The notes under the pieces are model-generated. The model was not told where the DNA came from. It made no database searches and saw only the letters and a list, made by a program, of their open reading frames with translations. DNA of 64,000 nucleotides from an uncultured Saprospiraceae bacterium. GTDB taxonomy: Bacteria > Bacteroidota > Bacteroidia > Chitinophagales > Saprospiraceae. A program made the translations under genes and the position numbers. The stretch lies in the NCBI GenBank assembly GCA_937961455.1, contig CALGNN010000027.1, positions 17,975 through 81,974 of the forward strand, written 5' to 3'. Position 1 is the stretch's first letter. Every line of letters starts with the position of its first letter. Of this stretch, positions 28,081 through 35,267 are shown piece after piece.

Positions 28081-28962
28081 CTAATTTCTTGTGTCTCGTC
28101 CCCAATTTAACTTATTATGAATTGTTTTCATAAAACTAAATTCTTCTAGTTGAATCATCCTTATTGTAAACGATCCTTTGCTCACTTCAATTTTGTGCTC
28201 CGCAGTAATTGTGGCAAATCTGGAATCAATTGTCGCCAAGTAATTATCGGATCTACCTTCGATACTAAAACTAACTTTTGAACTATCAGGAATTATTATG
28301 GGTCTCGCAGTCAAGGCATGTGGAGCTACGGGAGTAATTACAAAGTTGTTAGACTTTGGAAAAACTATTGGTCCTCCACAGCTCAATGAATAAGCTGTCG
28401 ATCCTGCTGGAGTTGCAAGAATAATTCCATCTGCCCAATAAGAATTTAAAAAATCATTGTCTATGTACACATGAATAATCACCATGGATGAGGTGTCTCT
28501 TTTGTGTAGCGTAAAATCATTTAAGCCATAAGGATAATCTGCAAAAATACCTGGGTCAGAATTCACTTTTAATAATATCCGATCTTCAATTTTGTAAGAT
28601 TTTTCTTCTATGCTTTGCAGAGCTTCTTCTATATAGCTTTTTTCAATACTTGATAAAAACCCTAGGCGCCCCATATTGATTCCTAGTAAAGCTATTCCAC
28701 TGTCGCGAATAAAACTAGCGGCATTTAGAATTGTTCCATCGCCACCAAGGCTAATTACAAAGTCAGGCTTAAGTGCTACTAGATCCTTGTGATTATTTAT
28801 GGTTTGAAATTCTTCATCAACTTGTAAGCTTGATTTTATCAGTTTATAAAAGTCAGCGTAAAAAGTGATTTCTGCTTTCCGTTCTTTTAAAAGCAAAATA
28901 AGGTCTAATATAAATTGACCATCTTCTTTCTGTAACCTTTGACCAAATAGCAATATTCTCAT
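28081..28962 (-). CDS. nadK: NAD kinase
   Basis: 293 residues. Phosphorylates NAD to NADP. SLGGDGTILNAA is the diagnostic GGDG motif, followed by LGINMGRLGFLSSI, PYGLNDFTLHKR (NE/D substrate motif) and LATPAGSTAYSLSCGGPI. Length is normal. Its ATG overlaps the stop of the POTRA protein gene by one base (TAATG), so it is the last gene of a CBS-POTRA-nadK operon. Confidence 0.96.
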   Translation of the reverse strand: MRILLFGQRLQKEDGQFILDLILLLKERKAEITFYADFYKLIKSSLQVDEEFQTINNHKDLVALKPDFVISLGGDGTILNAASFIRDSGIALLGINMGRLGFLSSIEKSYIEEALQSIEEKSYKIEDRILLKVNSDPGIFADYPYGLNDFTLHKRDTSSMVIIHVYIDNDFLNSYWADGIILATPAGSTAYSLSCGGPIVFPKSNNFVITPVAPHALTARPIIIPDSSKVSFSIEGRSDNYLATIDSRFATITAEHKIEVSKGSFTIRMIQLEEFSFMKTIHNKLNWGRDTRN

Positions 28963-30362
28963 TAAAATGAAAGCTTGTTATGTAAAAATATGCCTTTTTC
29001 TCCTAAATCATTGATGCTGTATTCTATTTTAATAGCGGAGTTATTATACAATACAATATCTAGAGATGGACCAAATCCATAAAGCCATTTATTGCTTAAG
29101 CTATTGTTCGTTCTATAATAAGGATTATTTACATAGCCTATGTCAAAATTGGCACTTATAAATAATTTAAGAGGTATTTTGCTAATTTGAGCAATGGGTA
29201 AAATTTGTGTGAAATCAATTTGCGTGTCTAAAAATTTTTGGTGGACCATTAGTTTTGTAAACCCATAGTCTAATGCGTCGTGAACATATAGTTCATAGCC
29301 TCTTATATAATCTGGATCAAAGCCTAAACCTCTTGAATTATAATAAGGTTGTTTTTGTCTTAAGAAAGCGACCCTTCCTCGAAGATCTGATTGAATACTC
29401 AGTGACTCATTAATTGGAAAAAGTTTTTGCAAACTCAACCTCATTGTAAGGCTATTAATATCATTAAAAATACCAAAGCCTCTTTTTTCAAATTTTGCTG
29501 CTATTAAAAATCCTTCCATGGGATAAACCCTGCTATCTAGTTCATCATATCTGAAATCATAACTTGCTAAAAAATACTCTTGGGTCGTTTTTCCATCCAA
29601 AAAATAATCCGGGTTAAAAAAGAATGCTGTGCTGTCCTCTATGCTGTTATTTTGATATTCTAATTTAAACTCGTGAAAAACATAAAGGTTTGGTCGGTAT
29701 TTAAATTTAGCATGAACCCTAAATCTTTTTAACATATTTTCAAGCTCATTCTTTCGAAAAATCAGCTTGTTCTCAAAGGTGTTAATAGAGGTTTCTTTAT
29801 TGAGCGAATAAAAAATATTGAAGCCTAGTCCCCAAGTTTTTGCTTTGTTGAGGAATGGAATATCATACTTAAATTCGAATTTTTTTGTATAGCCAAATTG
29901 TGCTAATGCTTCTATCGGATCATTATTCCCCGTAAAGTTGACATACTTCATGCGCATGCCATAATTGGTTCTTTTGAGTGACCTTCCTTGTTCCTGCCAC
30001 CAAACATTAAAGTTTCTATCTGCCAGCTCAAAAATCGGGGAAGGAAAAATATACCAGCTTTCTTGAACGATGATCTTTAAAATATTTATTTGTCCTTCTT
30101 CAACTGATAAACTTGCTTCGTTGAAAATGCCAAGCTTAAGAATGTTTTCTCTCGTTTTTTCTAAAGTTTCTACTTGATCCTTTTTATTGATTCCTTGGTC
30201 AGGATCAAAACTGAGCTCTCTTAAAATAATATAATCTCTTGTTCGATTATTGCCTTCGATAATAATACTATCAATCGAAATCGTTTGTGCATTTAAAAAA
30301 TTAGTAAAGGGAAAGGAAAAACATAAAATGACAATGAAGGGAAGCCTTTTGGTCCAACACAT
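28962..30362 (-). CDS. POTRA-domain outer-membrane barrel protein (BamA/TamA-like)
   Basis: About 466 residues. Signal peptide from the ATG at 30362 (LPFIVILCFSFPFTNFLNAQ); a TTG 33 bases upstream is less likely. One POTRA domain covers about 25-105 (SIDSIIIEGNNRTRDYIILREL ... VQESWYIFPSP). It is followed by a ~350-residue barrel with outer-membrane strand patterns, YEYSIN-like periodicity and terminal LHNKLSF. Too short and with too few POTRA domains to be BamA itself; probably a dedicated insertion or transport barrel. Located between a CBS-domain gene and nadK. Confidence 0.85.
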   Translation of the reverse strand: MCWTKRLPFIVILCFSFPFTNFLNAQTISIDSIIIEGNNRTRDYIILRELSFDPDQGINKKDQVETLEKTRENILKLGIFNEASLSVEEGQINILKIIVQESWYIFPSPIFELADRNFNVWWQEQGRSLKRTNYGMRMKYVNFTGNNDPIEALAQFGYTKKFEFKYDIPFLNKAKTWGLGFNIFYSLNKETSINTFENKLIFRKNELENMLKRFRVHAKFKYRPNLYVFHEFKLEYQNNSIEDSTAFFFNPDYFLDGKTTQEYFLASYDFRYDELDSRVYPMEGFLIAAKFEKRGFGIFNDINSLTMRLSLQKLFPINESLSIQSDLRGRVAFLRQKQPYYNSRGLGFDPDYIRGYELYVHDALDYGFTKLMVHQKFLDTQIDFTQILPIAQISKIPLKLFISANFDIGYVNNPYYRTNNSLSNKWLYGFGPSLDIVLYNNSAIKIEYSINDLGEKGIFLHNKLSF

Positions 30363-30391
30363 TTTTATGCCTTTCAATTTAGATAGGCTTA

Positions 30392-31051
30392 TCAAACATT
30401 TAAATAATTCATTAAAGCCTCATATCTGTCCTTGATTCCATCAATGTAATCAGATTCAGAAAAGCTAGCTTTAATTTTATACTCAAATCTTTCTAGTGTT
30501 GCCAAAATATTTTGAATTTCCAGTTTGCTGATCTTGAGCGTCAACCAAACCTTATTGGAATTTGGGTCTTGTGATAAAAACGAACTAAGAATACTCGCGT
30601 TTTCTGCCTCTACTAGTCTTGATATTTCTGCTAGCGAATAATCATTGTGTGGCATTTCTAAAACAATAATGCCTCCTGGCTCTGCAAATGAAAAACTCTT
30701 CGCGTAATATTGAATCAGATGCTCTTGAGTAATAAGTCCTAGGTAATTTTCTTCTTCATCTACAACAGGAATAACGGTGAGGTTAAACTCAGCCATTTTT
30801 GCTAATACCTCAAAAAGATGATCATCATGCTTTGAAAATGCTTCAACTAAAGACAATTCATAAGTGCCAATAGGCTCTTCAATCGCGCTGTGGATAATGT
30901 CCTCTTCTGAAATGACGCCCAGCAGCAACTCTTTGTTAACGATCGGCAAGTGTTTAACATGATAAATGTTCATGATACTCAAAGCTGCTTCACCTGTGTC
31001 CGATGTCATCAGTGGAGCAAGTATGTCTGATATGAGTTCTGAAGCAATCAT
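30392..31051 (-). CDS. CBS-domain pair protein with ACT-like C terminus
   Basis: 219 residues. Two CBS motifs (about 5-60: MNIYHVKHLPIVNKELLLGVI; about 65-130: MAEFNLTVIPVVDEEENYLGLI) suggest adenine-nucleotide sensing. The C-terminal ~80 residues (GGIIVLEMPHNDYSLAEISRLV ... SKLEIQNILATLERF) resemble an ACT-type regulatory fold. It is the first gene of the operon with the POTRA protein and nadK, and may regulate NAD kinase or another partner; this is an inference from position. Confidence 0.82.
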   Translation of the reverse strand: MIASELISDILAPLMTSDTGEAALSIMNIYHVKHLPIVNKELLLGVISEEDIIHSAIEEPIGTYELSLVEAFSKHDDHLFEVLAKMAEFNLTVIPVVDEEENYLGLITQEHLIQYYAKSFSFAEPGGIIVLEMPHNDYSLAEISRLVEAENASILSSFLSQDPNSNKVWLTLKISKLEIQNILATLERFEYKIKASFSESDYIDGIKDRYEALMNYLNV

Positions 31052-31118
31052 TAATTAAATTGTACTTTAATTTATAACGTTTTTAAATTCTTTTTTCTCT
31101 TATTGATAAGTTAATTTT

Positions 31119-31931
31119 TTAATCCATCAATTTTCTTCTCGCCTCTGCATATTCCTTCTCTGTAATTAAGCCTTTCTCTCTTAAAGCTACTAATCGCTTT
31201 AATTGTTCTAATAATACATCATCTTGTTTTTCTACCTCCTCTTCTACTTTCTTTGTTTTAGTTTCAGCAATTCTAAATCCATTCTCTTCAAAAGCTTCAA
31301 ATTCTTCTTGAATTCTCACATATGCTAAGTCATCGTGGGTTTTAATTTTTTCAAAATCCTTAAAGCCAAATGCTACAGCTTTGCTTAGATGATATAAAGA
31401 TTTATCTGTTTGTTCTGTCTGGCTATATGCACATGCTAAATTAAAATGTAAACTAACATCCCTGGGTGACATTTCTAATGCCTTTGTAAAATCCTCAATA
31501 GCCTCATCAAACTCGTACTCTTTATATTTTTTTATGCCTGTGATTTTAAAAGGATTTTTCTTAGCAGCTTTAGGAACAGATACATTTCTAGGCATTCTTT
31601 GATAAGGAGCTTTTTTTGGTCTTCTCGTCTCATAGCGCTGCTCTCTTTGATTAGTCCTGCTTGATCTTGTTGTTCTGGTTCTTCTGGTTTGTGTTTGTCT
31701 TTGTGCGCCTTTATTATATTTTGCATCAAATTTTTTTTGATCCATTAACAAAAACATAATGGCATCAATAAAACCTAGAGCTGCGGCTGCAGGTAAGCCA
31801 AACAAACCTACTGAAGAGAAGGTTAAAAATAAATAGAAGAAGCCGTGCATTGGCTGCTTAAGATAAAAGCGATGCAAGCCTAGTGAACCTCCAAAAACTG
31901 CGATTATAGCTGCAAAAGTCTTATTTCTCAT
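31119..31931 (-). CDS. TM2-domain protein with TPR repeats and C-terminal SHOCT-like segment
   Basis: 270 residues. The N-terminal TM2 domain has two helices joined by a short turn (FAAIIAVFGGSLGLHRFYL ... GFIDAIMFLLM). A basic Arg/Thr-rich linker (RQTQTRRTRTTRSSR) follows, then two TPR-like helices pairs at ~130-200 (YDEAIEDFTKALEMSPRD-like, FNLACAYSQTEQTDKSLYHL). The last ~30 residues LKRLVALREKGLITEKEYAE are a SHOCT motif. The function of TM2 proteins is unknown; the basic linker might contact nucleic acid or phospholipid. Confidence 0.8.
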   Translation of the reverse strand: MRNKTFAAIIAVFGGSLGLHRFYLKQPMHGFFYLFLTFSSVGLFGLPAAAALGFIDAIMFLLMDQKKFDAKYNKGAQRQTQTRRTRTTRSSRTNQREQRYETRRPKKAPYQRMPRNVSVPKAAKKNPFKITGIKKYKEYEFDEAIEDFTKALEMSPRDVSLHFNLACAYSQTEQTDKSLYHLSKAVAFGFKDFEKIKTHDDLAYVRIQEEFEAFEENGFRIAETKTKKVEEEVEKQDDVLLEQLKRLVALREKGLITEKEYAEARRKLMD

Positions 31932-31985
31932 AAATCCATAAAATCATACGATAATAATAATGGATTTTTCTGAAGAAAGGTTGTT

Positions 31986-33218
31986 TTAATTATCATAAAT
32001 CTTGCAAGTTAATATGGCGATATCGTCTGGATATTCTGAATCTCCCTTAAAAATATCCAATTCCTCCATTAATCCATTGTTAAATGCCTCTGCTGATTTA
32101 TCTCGTTCTTTTGATAAGTAGTTTTTAATTCTTTCTTCATTAAATAATTCGCCATTATTATTTTTCAAATCAGTTAGGCCATCTGTAAAAGATAAAATCA
32201 GACTTTCTCCTTCTAAATTTATTTCGCCTAATTCTATATCAGGCAAAGTATCAAATGCTCCAATTATGGTAGAACCCTTTGTTAATTCATGGATTTTATT
32301 GCCTGTGTATAATAATGGAGGAAAATGACCAGCATTAATATATTTTAACTTCCTTTGTTTCGTATCTACATCTGCTATAAATAAGGTGATGTATTTATCT
32401 GATTGTGTAATCCGGTTAACAGATTGATTCAATGCAAAAACAAACGTTTCCAAATCCCGATATTGGTAGATCAAACTTTGAAGGACCGCTTGAAAATTGG
32501 CCATGAGTAAAGCCGCGGCTACACCTTTACCACTAACATCCGCAATACAAAAAGCAAAGCGTGTCTCGCTAAATCTAAAGTAATCGAAATAGTCACCTCC
32601 AACATTTAAGTGAGGTTTGTAAATCCCTGAAAGTTCATAACTATCTCCAGTTGGAAGATTTTCGGGAATAAGCATTTTTTGTACTTGACTGGCAAGCTCC
32701 AACTCTTTCTTATACCTTTCCTGGATTATTTGTTTGTTGAATAGTCGTTTATTCTCAATCGCAACCGCAATAATATTAGTTATGGTAGTGATAAATTGAA
32801 TTTTGTTATATATGTCTTCCTTGTCTTTAATACCTCCGATGACCGCATAAGCAATTGGAGTGTCCTTGTGATAAACAGGTATGATGATATCAAATTGCTT
32901 TATGATATCTAAATCATCATCTTTAATTGTATGAAGTCTTTTGTACTTGAGCAGTTCTGTGATGATTTCTTCTCGCAATTGGCCTTCTTCATAGTCCACT
33001 GCAACTGTACATTTCCAGTCATCTGATTCATTTACAAACAGTGCCATTTTTTGTACACCCATTTCCCAACTCAAAAATGATTTATACATATTAAATAATC
33101 CCTCAGCAGAAACATTGTCGTTTATAGCTTGAGTTATAGTAAGTAAACTCTTAATCTGTAACTGCTTAAGATTTAGTTCGTCTTCATACTTTTTTAATAT
33201 GTCATTTTCTCTGCTCAT
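31986..33218 (-). CDS. SpoIIE-type PP2C protein phosphatase with GAF-like sensor
   Basis: About 410 residues. The N-terminal ~170 residues look like a GAF domain (LLTITQAINDNVSAEGLFNMY, ITTITNIIAVAIENKRLF). A short coiled linker (KKELELASQVQKMLIPENLP) leads to the SpoIIE/PP2C domain with VGGDYFDYF, FCIADVSGKGVAAALLMAN and ILSFTDGLTDLKNN, which carry the metal-binding aspartates. Such enzymes dephosphorylate anti-sigma-antagonists in partner-switching systems. No STAS gene is adjacent; an RsbW-like kinase is encoded at 49 kb. The start is the ATG at 33218; a TTG lies 15 bases upstream. Confidence 0.9.
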   Translation of the reverse strand: MSRENDILKKYEDELNLKQLQIKSLLTITQAINDNVSAEGLFNMYKSFLSWEMGVQKMALFVNESDDWKCTVAVDYEEGQLREEIITELLKYKRLHTIKDDDLDIIKQFDIIIPVYHKDTPIAYAVIGGIKDKEDIYNKIQFITTITNIIAVAIENKRLFNKQIIQERYKKELELASQVQKMLIPENLPTGDSYELSGIYKPHLNVGGDYFDYFRFSETRFAFCIADVSGKGVAAALLMANFQAVLQSLIYQYRDLETFVFALNQSVNRITQSDKYITLFIADVDTKQRKLKYINAGHFPPLLYTGNKIHELTKGSTIIGAFDTLPDIELGEINLEGESLILSFTDGLTDLKNNNGELFNEERIKNYLSKERDKSAEAFNNGLMEELDIFKGDSEYPDDIAILTCKIYDN

Positions 33219-33288
33219 AGGAAGCGAACGCAAAATAGTACATTAATTAAGTATTGAAAAGATTTGAAAATATTAAAAATGTATAGAC

Positions 33289-33627
33289 TTAGGCAAGTTT
33301 GTCATTATCACGATGTCGTTGTGCATCACGAATGGCCTTTTTATCCAGGTTTTTTATAAAAGCTTTTTGAAGATCAACACCTGTTTGGTTGGCTAAACAC
33401 ACCAATACAAACAATACATCCGCCATTTCAGACGCTAAAGATTCTTTGATATTTTCTGGTTGCTTATCCTTCTTGAAAGACTGGTCTCCGTAGATGCGAG
33501 CCATGAGACTGGAGAGCTCTCCTACTTCTTCAGAGAGAATAACTGTATTTGTTAATTCAGAAAAATAACGAATACCATATTTATCAATCCACGCGTCGAC
33601 AGCTTTTTGTGCTTCAAGTAAAGTCAT
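33289..33627 (-). CDS. MazG-like nucleotide pyrophosphohydrolase
   Basis: 112 residues, all-alpha NTP pyrophosphatase fold. VILSEEVGELSSLMAR supplies the E-x2-E magnesium ligands and SEMADVLFVLVCLANQ the later E-x2-D pair. Small single-domain MazG-like enzymes hydrolyse non-canonical dNTPs. Four-base overlap with dtd upstream; last gene of the SRAP-dtd-mazG operon. Confidence 0.88.
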   Translation of the reverse strand: MTLLEAQKAVDAWIDKYGIRYFSELTNTVILSEEVGELSSLMARIYGDQSFKKDKQPENIKESLASEMADVLFVLVCLANQTGVDLQKAFIKNLDKKAIRDAQRHRDNDKLA

Positions 33628-34076
33628 TCCTTGTTTTTGCTATCTAATATAATACTTACTGGTCCGTCATTGATTAATTGTAATTTCATGTCTGCACCAA
33701 ATTTACCTCCAAATACTTCCAATCCTGAGATCTCTTTCAGTGTTTCCATAAATTGCTGATATAGTGGTTCCGCCTTTTCTGGCCTAGCTGCCTTGATATA
33801 AGAAGGACGGTTTCCTTTCTTTGTGCTTGCGTAAAGTGTAAACTGACTAATTACTAGGAATGAAGCTTTTACTTGTTGAGCGTTTAAGTTCATTTGCCCA
33901 TTTTCATCTCCAAAGATTCTCAAATTTGTAAGTTTTCTACATAGCCAATCAATATCTTCTTGAGCATCTTCTTCTTCAATCCCAAGTAATATCACCTGTC
34001 CATGAGAAATCTCAGAAATAACTACACCGTCTACCTTGACAGAAGCTGCTTGAGATCTTTGAGTAATTACTCTCAT
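33624..34076 (-). CDS. dtd: D-aminoacyl-tRNA deacylase
   Basis: 150 residues. Removes D-amino acids (and glycine mischarged on tRNA-Ala) from tRNA. FLVISQFTLYAST is the first signature motif and NDGPVSIILD contains the Gly-cisPro motif; the usual Thr at its end is Ser here. GNRPSYIKAARPEKAEPLY is also standard. TAATG overlap with the SRAP gene and four-base overlap with the MazG-like gene make a tight operon. Confidence 0.95.
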   Translation of the reverse strand: MRVITQRSQAASVKVDGVVISEISHGQVILLGIEEEDAQEDIDWLCRKLTNLRIFGDENGQMNLNAQQVKASFLVISQFTLYASTKKGNRPSYIKAARPEKAEPLYQQFMETLKEISGLEVFGGKFGADMKLQLINDGPVSIILDSKNKE

Positions 34077-34780
34077 TAATCAAAAAGTGTAAGCGCCTCT
34101 TTTACCGGTTCATGTAATTCAGCATTATTGTAATCATCTTCACTTAACTGATCACTTACACGATAATAACTAAAACCATCTTCTGAAGGCCTTTGTAAAA
34201 TTTCGTGTGTTTCTTTTACTGAGATTCCACTCAACCATCGCGTGATATCTTTAGTATCTCTAAATACATATGGAACCTTTTGTTCAAAATGTCTAATTGA
34301 ATTATTCGGTTTAGAAGTGATGACTGAAAATCTATATTCTGTCTCAGTTCCTATCTTATGAGTTGAGTATACACCAGCAACTGTCATGAGTTGTCTGGAT
34401 GAATTATAAATTCTATTAGGATATTCTTGCCCTTTGCATTTCATCCATAAATAAAATGAGTCCATAAGAATTACACATCTTCTGCTTCTAATAGGTATTC
34501 TATAAGAAGTACTAGAAAATATACCTTCAATATTGGCGTAATTTAAATGGCGTACGCTTTGAGTTCTTTCATCTTTTACGATAAGACCCCAAGTTGCAGG
34601 TGTGATTACTTTAGGAGATTCGGAGCAAATAATATATGTTTGTTTCCCTGGATTAATATTATAATTATTAATCCAATTTGATTTTTGGGATACAGACAAA
34701 GTTGCTTTTGAGCTAAAGTGTTCTTTAGCCAAATTAAACGAAAGGTTGAATTTCATTCTATTATCAATTATTATAAACAT
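34076..34780 (-). CDS. Degenerate SRAP (YedK/HMCES-like) domain protein lacking catalytic residues
   Basis: 234 residues. The fold is recognisable: NYNINPGKQTYIIC, ITPATWGLIV, LNYANIEGIF, RSRRCVILMDSFYLW and MTVAGVYSTH line up with the SRAP core, which crosslinks to abasic sites in single-stranded DNA. The catalytic triad is not conserved. No Cys follows either candidate initiator Met (M1-Phe or M9-Lys instead of MCGR), the FYEW glutamate is Leu (FYLW, ~residue 108), and the His of H-x-R-M-P is Glu (EQKVP). The Asn of NARAE is kept. Likely a non-crosslinking DNA binder or a pseudoenzyme. First gene of the dtd-mazG operon, behind a palindrome. Confidence 0.8.
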   Translation of the reverse strand: MFIIIDNRMKFNLSFNLAKEHFSSKATLSVSQKSNWINNYNINPGKQTYIICSESPKVITPATWGLIVKDERTQSVRHLNYANIEGIFSSTSYRIPIRSRRCVILMDSFYLWMKCKGQEYPNRIYNSSRQLMTVAGVYSTHKIGTETEYRFSVITSKPNNSIRHFEQKVPYVFRDTKDITRWLSGISVKETHEILQRPSEDGFSYYRVSDQLSEDDYNNAELHEPVKEALTLFD

Positions 34781-34801
34781 TACACTTTTTCGTAAAGTGT
34801 A
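34781..34801. promoter_or_regulatory. Perfect palindrome between promoter and SRAP start codon
   Basis: TACACTTT-TTCGT-AAAGTGTA, an 8-bp perfect inverted repeat with a 5-base spacer, sits directly upstream of the SRAP ATG and downstream of its -7 box. It could be a repressor operator or a 5'-UTR hairpin. Confidence 0.7.
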
Positions 34802-34814
34802 AAAGACTGTAATT

Positions 34815-34844
34815 CAAATATATAACAAATTTATTTATTAACAA
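34815..34844 (-). promoter_or_regulatory. Promoter of the SRAP-dtd-mazG operon
   Basis: On the minus strand TTG (34842-34844), a 19-base spacer and TATATTTG (34815-34822) fit the Bacteroidota -33/-7 consensus. Transcription would begin near 34808, placing the palindrome in a short leader. Confidence 0.7.
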
Positions 34845-34978
34845 CTTATTAAGAAGAATGTTGGTTTGATTAATTTAAATGTGCATATCATATTACTTTT
34901 ATATACACATATAATTAATTTTAATATTAACTAATTTAATACATATCTATTTGAAAAATAATAACTAATAAATTGACT

Positions 34979-34987
34979 TTATCCACA
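34979..34987 (+). promoter_or_regulatory. Perfect-consensus DnaA box
   Basis: TTATCCACA, identical to the high-affinity DnaA consensus, inside the AT-rich block. Confidence 0.75.
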
Positions 34988-35009
34988 AATAAAATTGCAC
35001 TTATTATTA

Positions 35010-35161
35010 ACTAACACAATTACTAACACATGTTAATAAATTGTATAAGTAATTGATTCATATTTATTTATTTGCTTGATATGGTGTTAGTAGTTAATAT
35101 TTAATTTTTAATAATATAAATTAAAATAATATTGAATGGAAGAATTCCACAAACTAACACA
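35010..35161 (+). repeat. ACTAACACA repeats in the AT-rich block
   Basis: ACTAACACA occurs at 35010-35018, 35022-35030 (12-base offset) and 35153-35161. A TGTTAG inverse fragment is at 35085-35090. The spacing and location recall iterons or initiator-protein sites. Confidence 0.6.
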
Positions 35162-35252
35162 ACTAATAATAATAATATTTTATTTAGAATATTAAAGTTT
35201 ATCATTATTAAGGGGGGCTAATTGTTAACAAAAATTTTATCCTCTGTTTGAC

Positions 35253-35260
35253 TACTTTTG
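35253..35260 (+). promoter_or_regulatory. -7 promoter box of the heme A synthase gene
   Basis: TACTTTTG fits TAnnTTTG and lies exactly 7 bases before the ATG, so the transcript would be leaderless or nearly so. No clear -33 box. Confidence 0.6.
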
Positions 35261-35267
35261 TTTTGCA

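Larger units (their letters stand above)
34781..35267. other. AT-rich intergenic region with DnaA boxes: candidate replication origin
   Basis: 487 bases without a gene between divergent operons. Hand count gives 73 G/C in 420 bases (34801-35220), about 17%. A perfect DnaA box TTATCCACA lies at 34979-34987; ATATACACA at 34901-34909 and TGTGCATAT (inverse orientation) at 34880-34888 each differ from TTATNCACA at one end position. ACTAACACA repeats and long A/T runs suited to unwinding follow, and a G6 run ends the block at 35212-35217. Origin function is an inference; the nearby parS sites support it. Confidence 0.6.
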
